Part shown: positions 1 through 6,820 of the stretch, in pieces
Numbering within the stretch: position 1 is the first letter of the stretch
How the letters are laid out: each line of letters starts with the position of its first letter
Origin: CAVQGZ01 sp964400785
GTDB lineage: Bacteria; Actinomycetota; Actinomycetes; Jiangellales; Jiangellaceae
Assembly: GCA_964400785.1 (NCBI GenBank)
Contig: CAYNWB010000004.1
Coordinates: 1 to 64,000 of the forward strand
Direction: 5' to 3'
Length of the DNA: 64,000 nucleotides
The notes under the pieces: model-generated
What the model was told of the DNA's origin: nothing
What the model saw: only the letters and a program-made list of their open reading frames with translations
Database searches by the model: none
Position numbers and translations under genes: made by a program

Positions 1-57
1 GTCTTCTTGAGCAAGCACCTGCCGGCGGACGACGGGCAGCAGTCGGCACAACCTTGA
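1..57 (+). CDS. 3' tail of an upstream CDS (partial, unidentified)
   Basis: Reading frame 1 is open from the first base and stops with TGA at 55-57, giving an 18-residue tail (VFLSKHLPADDGQQSAQP). It may be the C-terminus of a plus-strand gene that begins outside the window. The fragment is too short to assign to a family, and an open frame of this length can occur by chance in GC-rich DNA. Bases 58-289 that follow hold no convincing gene. Confidence 0.25.
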   Translation, partial: VFLSKHLPADDGQQSAQP

Positions 58-289
58 TCGGCCGGAGCCGACCAGACCTGGGGCGCCGGTAGACCTGGGT
101 CCTACGAGTGCCCTCGACTCGGCAGGGCCGAGACGCACTGCCAGCGGTGTCGGGTGGGGATGCCCTTGCTCGTCGGCACAGTGGTTGGAGTCGCGTGTAT
201 GGACGTGACCGGGAAGTACTCTCCCGAGTCCGACGTGCGGTAGGTCATCGTGACCACCGCCGCTCCACGCTGCGGCGCGAGTACCTGAG

Positions 290-1081
290 CTAGAACGTAC
301 CGCCCCCGCCACGGGTACCGCCGCCACCCCCGCCTCCGCTGCTCCCGCCCGAGCTGCCCCCGCCGCTTGACCAGGTGTCGCCGCCAGACCATCCGTCGTC
401 GGAGCCGCCAGGAGACCAGCCGTGATCGGACGTGTCGCTGCCCGGCTCGAAGAAGGGCAGCCCTTGCCGCACGCGCCGGATGCCCTTCACGACGGCATAG
501 GCCACGAACAACCCCATGACGACGACAACGATGAACCCGTCGGGGATCCTGCTGACCAGGTCGGATGTCGGCGATGCCGGCCCCATGTCCCCAGTGATGT
601 TGTCGCCGATGGCTCGAGCCGCCGCCGTAACGGCGCGGGACGGACTCTCGGCAAGATGACCTTGGGCCGCGATGGACACGCGCATGAGCGCCGCGTCGTC
701 GAGAACGAAGTCGTCGTCAACGACGTATCCGTACGTGCGGTCGGTCATGGCGACTGCAAGAACGTAGTCGTGCACTCCGAGCCCGGTGGCGGCGAACGTT
801 GCGTCAGCCCATTGCTGCGGGTCGGTCCCATCGAACGAGTCGACGAAGACCACCCACATCCGCACGCCGTGCTGGGCGTGGAGAGTGTCGAAGGCCGCTC
901 GGATCTCGCCGACGTGGCCCCTCACGGCCCCGACCTGGTCGGTGATCTGGTCGGGTAGCGCGAACGGCTCAACCGCGACCACGGGGGGCGTGTTCGCCAA
1001 CCCGATGACCATCGCAGCCATGAGCAGGAGCATGACTCGAGCAACGAAACCGCGAGCATGGGCGCAAGACCGCGTGAGCAT
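290..1081 (-). CDS. TPM-domain membrane-anchored protein with Gly/Ser-rich tail
   Basis: A 263-residue protein. A hydrophobic N-terminal segment (about residues 14-36, ending near VVAVEP) looks like a signal peptide. Residues about 43-165 match the TPM (TPM_phosphatase, PF04536) fold seen in envelope proteins such as YgcG. A single membrane helix (about 184-199, FIVVVVMGLFVAYAVV) follows, then a basic stretch and a low-complexity Gly/Ser/Trp tail ending GGGGTF; such a glycine-rich tail is common in this family. The TPM domain is predicted to be outside the membrane. Its biochemical role is unsettled: photosystem II repair in plants, weak acid-phosphatase reports elsewhere. The start at 1081 includes the charged signal n-region; the internal Met at residue 17 is an alternative. 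The gene stands alone. Confidence 0.75.
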   Translation of the reverse strand: MLTRSCAHARGFVARVMLLLMAAMVIGLANTPPVVAVEPFALPDQITDQVGAVRGHVGEIRAAFDTLHAQHGVRMWVVFVDSFDGTDPQQWADATFAATGLGVHDYVLAVAMTDRTYGYVVDDDFVLDDAALMRVSIAAQGHLAESPSRAVTAAARAIGDNITGDMGPASPTSDLVSRIPDGFIVVVVMGLFVAYAVVKGIRRVRQGLPFFEPGSDTSDHGWSPGGSDDGWSGGDTWSSGGGSSGGSSGGGGGGGTRGGGGTF

Positions 1082-1318
1082 CCGAACTCACCCCTAGCAG
1101 CACCATGGACGTGGCCCAAGCAGGCTGCAAGGGCCATATGGACCGGTGTCCGGACCCCTGGCGCAGCGCAGGCTCCCGCTCAGAGCCGCCGTGCCCGGGG
1201 GTGCGCAGTTGCGGCTGGGCCCCTGCCTGTCGGATGCCGTTCTGCGCCGGGGTTGACAAGTAATGTGATCTAGAACACAGTCGCGTGCGTCCGCGTACCT
1301 CTGCGAAAGGGATGGGCG

Positions 1319-1717
1319 ATGAAGCGTCTGGGGTCGGTTGTCGGAGTCGCGGTGCTGGTTCTCGGTGGTCTGGCGGTGCCAGCCTCAGCTGTTGGCAAGG
1401 ACGAGGCTCCGGCTCAGGTCTGCAAGGCGCTCGACAACACGTGGGAGTTCCCGGGGGACGATCGGCCGTTCGAGTTCACCATCCAGTCGGACGGAGGCTG
1501 CGCCTCGAGCGTGGCTCAGGGCTTCCCCGACTCCTGGGTGCTCAGCGGGTCGGCGTTCATCTCGCAGTGCAAGTTCCTCGAGGACCTGGGAGTCGTCTCG
1601 TACCCCTACGCCTTCTACGGCAACCCCGACTACGTGGCCAAGAACCGCGCGGACTGCAAGCACTTCCTCAGCTCGTTCCACTTCGGGCTGCTTCCCCCTG
1701 GACCCGGGGGCGGGTAA
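1319..1717 (+). CDS. small secreted four-cysteine protein, no recognised family
   Basis: A 132-residue protein with a clear Sec signal peptide: MKRLG, a hydrophobic core of Val/Leu/Gly, then a PASA cleavage motif near residue 24. The mature part has four cysteines (about residues 35, 61, 84 and 113), which could form two disulphides, and aromatic-rich segments ending in a Pro/Gly tail. I do not recognise a family. The ATG at 1319 is supported by AAAGG at 1306-1310, eight bases upstream. The flanking gap (1082-1318) contains a TTGACA hexamer at 1253-1258 but no matching -10. Its function cannot be inferred from its neighbours, because the exporter operon downstream has its own promoter. Confidence 0.6.
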   Translation: MKRLGSVVGVAVLVLGGLAVPASAVGKDEAPAQVCKALDNTWEFPGDDRPFEFTIQSDGGCASSVAQGFPDSWVLSGSAFISQCKFLEDLGVVSYPYAFYGNPDYVAKNRADCKHFLSSFHFGLLPPGPGGG

Positions 1718-1778
1718 TCACCCAATCCCGTCCTAGGGGCGTGGACCCGCACGGCAAACGACGCTATTTCATCGCACG

Positions 1779-1807
1779 TTGACTTAAACAGTCTGGCCTT
1801 CTACCGT
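1779..1807 (+). promoter_or_regulatory. leaderless promoter of the exporter operon
   Basis: TTGACT (1779-1784), a 17-bp spacer and TACCGT (1802-1807) form a good vegetative promoter. The ATG of the permease gene follows seven bases after the -10, so the transcript should start at or next to the initiation codon. This is the best-matched promoter in the window and fixes the start of the downstream gene. Confidence 0.7.
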
Positions 1808-1814
1808 CGCAGCC

Positions 1815-2858
1815 ATGAGAGCGATGGTGCTCAAGGAGTTCCGCGAGCTGCGGCGCGACCGCCGCACGATGGCGATGATCGTCTTTCTCCCCATCCTGCT
1901 GCTGGTCGTCTTCGGCTACGCCGCCAACTTCAAGGTCGACACGATCGAGACCGCGGTCGTGGGCCCGCAGGCCGAGCAGGTGGCCGCCGGCCTGCCCGAC
2001 CTGCTCGAGGTCGTCGAGACCGACGTGGACGGCACCGAGCAGACAGGGGTCGACCTGCTCACCCGCGACACCGCCGACGTGGCCGTGGTCACCGGCGCCC
2101 AGCCGCCGACGGTGCTCGTCGACGGCTCGGCGTTGTTCTCCGCCCAGGCTGCCGTGTCAGCTCTCAACCGGCTCGGAGACCAGGTGCAGGTCGAGGTGCT
2201 GTTCAACCCCGACCTGGAGACCTCGTGGGTGATGGTGCCGGGCATCGTCGGGCTGATCCTCATGTTCGTCGGCACCGTCGTCACCAGCATCGGCCTGGTG
2301 AAGGAGCGCGAGCGAGGCACTCTGGAGCAGCTCGCGGTGATGCCGATCCGCCCGAGCACGGTGATCCTCGGCAAGATCAGCCCCTACTTCGTGCTGGCCT
2401 CGCTCGACATGGTGCTGGTGACGGTGCTGGGCATGGTGCTCTTCGACGTTCCGTTCAACGGAAACGTGCTGACCTTCGCGCTGGGCGCCGCACTCTTCCT
2501 CTTCGTGGTGCTGGGCATCGGCGTGTTCATCTCGACGATCTCCACGACGGTCGGGCAGGCGATCCAGACCGCGTTCTTCTTCTTGCTGCCCCAGATTCTG
2601 CTGTCGGGATTCATCTTTCCCCTCGACGCGATCCCGTGGGGCGTGCGGTGGATCTCGTACCTGCTGCCGCTCACCTACTTCACCCAGATCTCCCAGGGTG
2701 TGATGCTGCGCGGGGCGCCGATCGACTCGCTGTGGTTGCCCCTGCTGGCCCTCACCCTGATGGCGGTCGTCGTCTTCACCGGCGCCGTCCTTCGCTTCAG
2801 GCGGGCGCTGACGCCCGGACGGCCTCGACGCGCCCGCCACGGCGTGGTGGCGTCGTGA
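1815..2858 (+). CDS. ABC-2 type exporter permease (YbhS/YbhR-like)
   Basis: A 347-residue membrane protein of the ABC2_membrane_3 type. One helix near the N-terminus (about residues 20-38) is followed by a roughly 100-residue extracytoplasmic domain, then a five-helix bundle (about 140-330). The conserved amphipathic coupling stretch KERERGTLEQL lies between the second and third helices. A basic C-terminal tail ends the protein. It is the only permease in the operon, so a homodimer is the simplest model with the two downstream ATPases. Its stop overlaps the next gene as GTGA, which indicates translational coupling. The substrate is unknown; relatives export drugs or cations. Confidence 0.88.
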   Translation: MRAMVLKEFRELRRDRRTMAMIVFLPILLLVVFGYAANFKVDTIETAVVGPQAEQVAAGLPDLLEVVETDVDGTEQTGVDLLTRDTADVAVVTGAQPPTVLVDGSALFSAQAAVSALNRLGDQVQVEVLFNPDLETSWVMVPGIVGLILMFVGTVVTSIGLVKERERGTLEQLAVMPIRPSTVILGKISPYFVLASLDMVLVTVLGMVLFDVPFNGNVLTFALGAALFLFVVLGIGVFISTISTTVGQAIQTAFFFLLPQILLSGFIFPLDAIPWGVRWISYLLPLTYFTQISQGVMLRGAPIDSLWLPLLALTLMAVVVFTGAVLRFRRALTPGRPRRARHGVVAS

Positions 2859-3673
2859 CCTACGGCGTACGTGACGTCACGGTGCGCTTCGGCGACGTCA
2901 CCGCGCTGCAGGACGTCACCGTCGCGGCCGAGCCCGGCGCCGTCTGCGCCGTCGTCGGCGGCGACGGCGCCGGCAAGAGCACGCTGCTGCGCACCGTCGT
3001 CGGGCGCGTGACTCCCGTCAGTGGCCGCGCTCTCGCACCCCCACCGCGTCACATCGGGTACCAGCCGTCCACCGGTGGCTGGTGGGCCGATCTCACGGTC
3101 GCGGAGAACGTCGACTTCGTCGGCGGTTCCTACGGGTTGCGCGGCGCGCCGCTGCGACGTCGCGCGGACGACCTGCTGGGTCGTGCTGGGCTGCTTGATG
3201 CCCGTGACCGGCTGGCCCGCAACCTCTCCGGCGGTATGCGCACCAAGCTCGGGTTCTGCCTCGCGATGCTGCACGACCCCGCGCTTCTCGTGCTGGACGA
3301 GCCCAGCACGGGCGTCGACCCGGTGAGCCGGGTCGAGCTGTGGCGTCTGCTCTCCCAGACCGTGGCGGCCGGGACGGCTGTGCTGCTCTCGACCAGCTAT
3401 CTGGACGAGGCCGAGCGCGCGGGAACCGTGCTGGTGCTGGAGCGCGGGCGAGCGCTGCTGGCCGGCACCCCGCGTGAGGTCATCGCGTCGTCGCCGGGTG
3501 TGGTGGTGCGCACGCGTGCGGTGACCCGGCCCGAGTACTCCTGGCGGCACGCGGACGGATTCCGCGAGTGGTGGCCCGTGGCCGCTCCCGACGGCCAGAG
3601 GCCCCTGGAGGTCGATCTCGAGGACGTCGCCATCGTGGCCTCGTTGCGGAGCAGTGCGGGCGTGGTCGCGTGA
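2855..3673 (+). CDS. ABC transporter ATPase, YbhF N-half-like
   Basis: A 272-residue nucleotide-binding subunit starting at GTG 2855, inside the stop of the permease gene. Walker A is GGDGAGKST (35-43), the signature is LSGGM (124-128), and Walker B plus catalytic Glu are LLVLDE (144-149), followed by the STGVDP D-loop. All nucleotide-binding motifs are canonical. With the next gene it appears to be a two-gene version of the E. coli YbhF protein, in which two ATPase domains are fused. The C-terminal 60 residues are a domain-specific extension after the H-loop region. The next gene overlaps by GTGA. Confidence 0.88.
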   Translation: MTYGVRDVTVRFGDVTALQDVTVAAEPGAVCAVVGGDGAGKSTLLRTVVGRVTPVSGRALAPPPRHIGYQPSTGGWWADLTVAENVDFVGGSYGLRGAPLRRRADDLLGRAGLLDARDRLARNLSGGMRTKLGFCLAMLHDPALLVLDEPSTGVDPVSRVELWRLLSQTVAAGTAVLLSTSYLDEAERAGTVLVLERGRALLAGTPREVIASSPGVVVRTRAVTRPEYSWRHADGFREWWPVAAPDGQRPLEVDLEDVAIVASLRSSAGVVA

Positions 3674-4530
3674 GCGCCGCTCCGCTCATCGAAGCGGTCG
3701 GTCTGACCCGGCGGTTCGGCCCCGACCTCGCCGTCGACGCCGTCTCGTTCGAGGTCGGCCCGGGCGAGGTGGTCGGGCTTCTGGGCGCCAACGGTGCGGG
3801 CAAGACCACCACCATCCGGATGCTGCTCGGTCTGCTCGCGCCCACGGCAGGCGAGGCCCGCCTGCTCGGTGGACCGCCGAGTCAGCGCAACCGTGCGGCT
3901 CTCGGCTACGTGCCGCAGGGGCTCGGCCTGTACCAAGACCTGACCGCTACCGAGAACATGGTCTTCAGTGCGGCCGCCTACGGCGTTCGTCCGCAACCCC
4001 TGACGGGTGCTCTCGCGCAGGCCGGGGGTCGCCTGGTGCACACCCTGCCGCTCGGGCTGCAGCGCCAGCTCGCATTCGTGTGTGCGCTGCAGCACTCGCC
4101 TCGGGCCCTCGTGCTCGACGAGCCGACGTCGGGCGTGGAGCCGCTGGCTCGAGCCCACCTGTGGGACACCATTCGCGCCCAGGCGGACGCGGGCGTCGGC
4201 GTTCTGGTGACCACGCACTACATGCAGGAGGCCCGCCAGTGCGACCGCCTGCTGCTGATGTCGAGGGGACGCGTCGTCGGCACCGGCAACGAGGCCGACC
4301 TGGTGCGGGGCACGAGGGTCGCCGCGGTCGTAGCGGACGCCTGGCAGAAGGCCTTCGAGGCACTGGACGCGGCCGGTGTGCCCGTCACGCTGGCCGGCAC
4401 CACCGTCCGGGTCGTGAACGTGGAGGTGGCCGAGATCGAGGCGGTGCTCGCCGACGCCGGGGTGTCGGCGCGCGTGGAACCCGTCACCGCGACCATCGAC
4501 GAGCGCATGGTCGTGCTCGCCCGCGCATGA
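3670..4530 (+). CDS. ABC transporter ATPase with LPLG signature, YbhF C-half-like
   Basis: A 286-residue ATPase. Walker A is GANGAGKT (39-46) and Walker B with Glu is ALVLDE (146-151). In place of LSGG, the signature segment reads LPLGLQRQLAF (126-136), and the D-loop is TSGVEP. From memory, the second ATPase domain of YbhF and RbbA-type exporters carries a comparable LPLG signature, so this is likely a family trait and not damage. The pair would then be an asymmetric heterodimer with one canonical and one variant composite site. The C-terminal 75 residues form a regulatory extension. It overlaps the following TetR gene as ATGA. Confidence 0.85.
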   Translation: MSAAPLIEAVGLTRRFGPDLAVDAVSFEVGPGEVVGLLGANGAGKTTTIRMLLGLLAPTAGEARLLGGPPSQRNRAALGYVPQGLGLYQDLTATENMVFSAAAYGVRPQPLTGALAQAGGRLVHTLPLGLQRQLAFVCALQHSPRALVLDEPTSGVEPLARAHLWDTIRAQADAGVGVLVTTHYMQEARQCDRLLLMSRGRVVGTGNEADLVRGTRVAAVVADAWQKAFEALDAAGVPVTLAGTTVRVVNVEVAEIEAVLADAGVSARVEPVTATIDERMVVLARA

Positions 4531-5189
4531 CGGGTGGGGGGCGAGGCCGTCGGCCCGGGTCGAGCACGACCCGCGGCGAGATCCTCAGCGCCGCGCGAGA
4601 GCTGTTCGCCCGGCAGGGGTACGAGAACGCCAGCCTTCGTGCCATCGCCCGTCGCGCGGGCGTCGACGTCGCGCTCATCGCCCACTTCTTCGGGTCGAAG
4701 CAGGGGCTGCTGCGCGAGGTGCTGACGCCCCCCGTCGACCCGTCCCAGCTGATCGGGAACGCGCTGGTCGGTGCTGAGAGGGACCGGATGGGTGAGGCGT
4801 TCGTGCGGGGCGTCGTGTCGGCGTGGGACGCGCCGGCCTACAACGCAGCGCTCACCGGCGGCCTGCGGACCGCCGTGACGAACGAGCTCGCGATGACCTA
4901 CCTGCGCGAGATGATGATGACGACAGTGGTGGGGGCGGTCTCGGCGCTCTCGGGTGACGACCGTGCGGGTCGGCGAGCCGAGCTCGTGGCGGCGCAGATG
5001 ATCGGTGTGGCCATGGCTCGCTACCTGCTCGAGCTGCCTGAGGTGACGGCGATGACACCGGACGAGCTCGCGCGAGCAGTGGGGCCGTCGGTGCAGCACC
5101 TGCTGACGGCACCGCTGGACTCACCCGACTCAACGGTCCCGATCGACCATGTAGGGAATGAGGTCGGCGACGAACCGGCGGGAAGGTGA
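4527..5189 (+). CDS. TetR/AcrR family transcriptional regulator
   Basis: A 220-residue regulator. A basic N-terminal arm precedes a TetR helix-turn-helix at about residues 17-63 (RGEILSAARELFARQGYENA, then the recognition segment around VDVALIAHFFGSKQGLL). The all-helical ligand-binding domain follows, with a TetR_C-type segment near RDRMGEAFVRGV. Being last in the exporter operon, with an ATGA overlap, suggests it autoregulates that operon, as CecR does for ybhGFSR in E. coli; this is inferred. The final 60 bases overlap the 3' end of the convergent polyprenyl synthase gene. Confidence 0.88.
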   Translation: MTGGGRGRRPGSSTTRGEILSAARELFARQGYENASLRAIARRAGVDVALIAHFFGSKQGLLREVLTPPVDPSQLIGNALVGAERDRMGEAFVRGVVSAWDAPAYNAALTGGLRTAVTNELAMTYLREMMMTTVVGAVSALSGDDRAGRRAELVAAQMIGVAMARYLLELPEVTAMTPDELARAVGPSVQHLLTAPLDSPDSTVPIDHVGNEVGDEPAGR

Positions 5190-6164
5190 GTCCGGGACAC
5201 CCGCGAAGGCCTGCTCGAACGCCTCACCGGCCGAGTCGGCGATACCGCGGGCGAACTGGTCGGCGAACGCCACGCTGCCGTAGTCGTCCATCATGCTGCG
5301 GACGTCGGCGATCGCTTGCGTCGTGCGTCGTGGCGGTGGCAGTGCCAAGAACCGCGTCACGCGGTCGCGGTCGGTGTCGGAGGCAGCGGCGAGCAGATGG
5401 ATGACCATCAGGGTTCGCTTGCCCTCGCGCAGGTCTCCCAGCGGCTCCTTGCCGTAGCGCTCGTAGGCCGCGGTGAGGTTGAGCACGTCGTCGCGAATCT
5501 GGAACGCGGCGCCGAGAAAGAAGCCGAACCGGAGCAACGGCTCGAGATCGATCGACCGCTTCGCGCCGACCAGGGCACCGACCCGCAGCGGCAGGACGGT
5601 GGTGTACCAGCAGGTCTTCTTCATGATCAGGTCGAGGTAGTCGTCGGGGGTCAGGTCGGTCCGCCCGTCGCGCTGCCACCCCAGCTCGAGGGCCTGGCCG
5701 TCCACGGTCTGGCCGGCCATGAAGTCGAACTCCGACCACACTCGTGCGGCGAGCCGCCTGCCCAGCCGCCGTTCGTTGTCGCGCAACGCTCGCAGCCCGA
5801 CGACGGCCAGCCCGTCGCCGGCGTTGAGGGCCAGGGCACGGCCGTACTGCCGGTGCAGGGTGGGGCCCCCGCGGCGCAGCTCGCTGTCGTCCTCGAGGTC
5901 GTCGTGGACGAGAAAGGCGGTGTGCAGCAGCTCGATGGCAGCCGCCGAGGGCAGCGCGTCGGCCTCCTGCCCTCCGAACGCGGCACAGGTGGCCAGGCAC
6001 AGGGCCGGGCGCAGGCCCTTGCCGCCCCGACGCAGGTACTCCGCAGCAGGATCAGTCAGGTAGACGCTGGTGGCGCTGGCCGCGAGGTAGGACAGGGCCG
6101 CCTCGCGGGCCAGTGCCTCGTACGTGTCGAGCTGCGTGGCGAACCCGGGGGTGCCCTCGGTCAT
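5130..6164 (-). CDS. polyprenyl diphosphate synthase (GGPP-synthase type)
   Basis: A 344-residue trans-isoprenyl diphosphate synthase, which condenses IPP with allylic diphosphates in the cytosol. It has the GGKGLRP substrate motif (47-53), the first Asp-rich motif DDLED (88-92) followed by RRGGPTLH, and the second Asp-rich motif RDDVLN (224-229), with KKT and GKRT basic motifs in place. The length is normal and the enzyme should be active. The chain length cannot be read securely from sequence. It is the last gene of a five-gene minus-strand operon, and its ATG overlaps the stop of the preceding gene as ATGA. The link to an FAD desaturase-like enzyme upstream suggests a dedicated isoprenoid product and not quinone side-chain housekeeping. 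Confidence 0.9.
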   Translation of the reverse strand: MTEGTPGFATQLDTYEALAREAALSYLAASATSVYLTDPAAEYLRRGGKGLRPALCLATCAAFGGQEADALPSAAAIELLHTAFLVHDDLEDDSELRRGGPTLHRQYGRALALNAGDGLAVVGLRALRDNERRLGRRLAARVWSEFDFMAGQTVDGQALELGWQRDGRTDLTPDDYLDLIMKKTCWYTTVLPLRVGALVGAKRSIDLEPLLRFGFFLGAAFQIRDDVLNLTAAYERYGKEPLGDLREGKRTLMVIHLLAAASDTDRDRVTRFLALPPPRRTTQAIADVRSMMDDYGSVAFADQFARGIADSAGEAFEQAFAGVPDSPSRRFVADLIPYMVDRDR

Positions 6165-6820
6165 CCGACGGCCTCAGGTCCGCCCGCCACCTCGACAGCC
6201 ACCGGCAGCGGCTCGTCGGGCGCTCCCGAGACAAGCAGGAGGCCGTGGTAGAGACCGGCCTTCTGGTCCGCAGGAACCCGCACCGACAGGCGCACCTCGA
6301 CTCGACCGCCGGCGGCCACCTCGTCCACGACCCTCGGCGAGGTGCGCAGAGCCGTGCTGCCCAGCCGTGCCCCGCTGGCACACACGAGGTCCGTCGCACC
6401 CAGCAGCAGGTGCGTCACCGCCTCGGCCCCGGAGTTGTGGACCCACAGTGTCGCCTCGCCGACGCCGCCCGGCGGGGTCGCAGCGACGGTGACGCAGTCA
6501 GGCACCGGCGGGCTCGACGCCAGGCCCTGCCCGAACGCCAGGCCCTGCCCGGCCGCCAGGTTCGCCGCGTGGTCGAGCACTCGAAGGTAGGACTCGGCCA
6601 CTGCGGCGCCCGACTGGAGGACGGCCTCGCGGTCGGCCCCGGGGCCGGCTCCCGTGAGGGCATCGACGACAGTGCCGCCGATGGCCGAGTCCACGATGCC
6701 GACGTAGCGGTCGACGACCGCAGCCGCAGAGGCCAGGCCGAAGCGCTGCACCTGCGCTGCCAGCCGGCGAGCCTGGTCGGCGGCACCGGGCACGAGGCCC
6801 GGGTGTGGTGTGCCGCTCAC
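6161..6820 (-). CDS. uncharacterised protein: helical N-half, C-terminal beta-domain shared with the operon's first gene
   Basis: A 219-residue protein starting at GTG 6820 (GTGA overlap with the upstream FAD gene). Residues about 10-100 are Ala-rich amphipathic helices reminiscent of phasin-type surface proteins. Residues about 105-212 are predicted beta strands. The segment GLYHGLLLVSGAPDEPLPVA (189-208) closely resembles GLYVGHFKATQGSSPTPVQ in the first protein of the same operon, so the two share an immunoglobulin-like C-terminal domain. There is no signal peptide and no catalytic motif. I do not recognise a named family. The arrangement suggests a structural or lipid-surface-binding partner for the operon's enzymes, which is inference. 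Confidence 0.7.
   Translation of the reverse strand: MSGTPHPGLVPGAADQARRLAAQVQRFGLASAAAVVDRYVGIVDSAIGGTVVDALTGAGPGADREAVLQSGAAVAESYLRVLDHAANLAAGQGLAFGQGLASSPPVPDCVTVAATPPGGVGEATLWVHNSGAEAVTHLLLGATDLVCASGARLGSTALRTSPRVVDEVAAGGRVEVRLSVRVPADQKAGLYHGLLLVSGAPDEPLPVAVEVAGGPEAVG

Noticed and set aside
108..293. 61-codon frame in the left-hand gap
   Set aside because: Arg/Ser-rich composition, no ribosome site, and no recognisable domain; judged non-coding.
1253..1276. TTGACA at 1253-1258 as a promoter of the secreted protein gene
   Set aside because: No TANNNT-like hexamer occurs at 16-18 bp; TAGAAC at 1271 leaves a spacer of only 12 bp.
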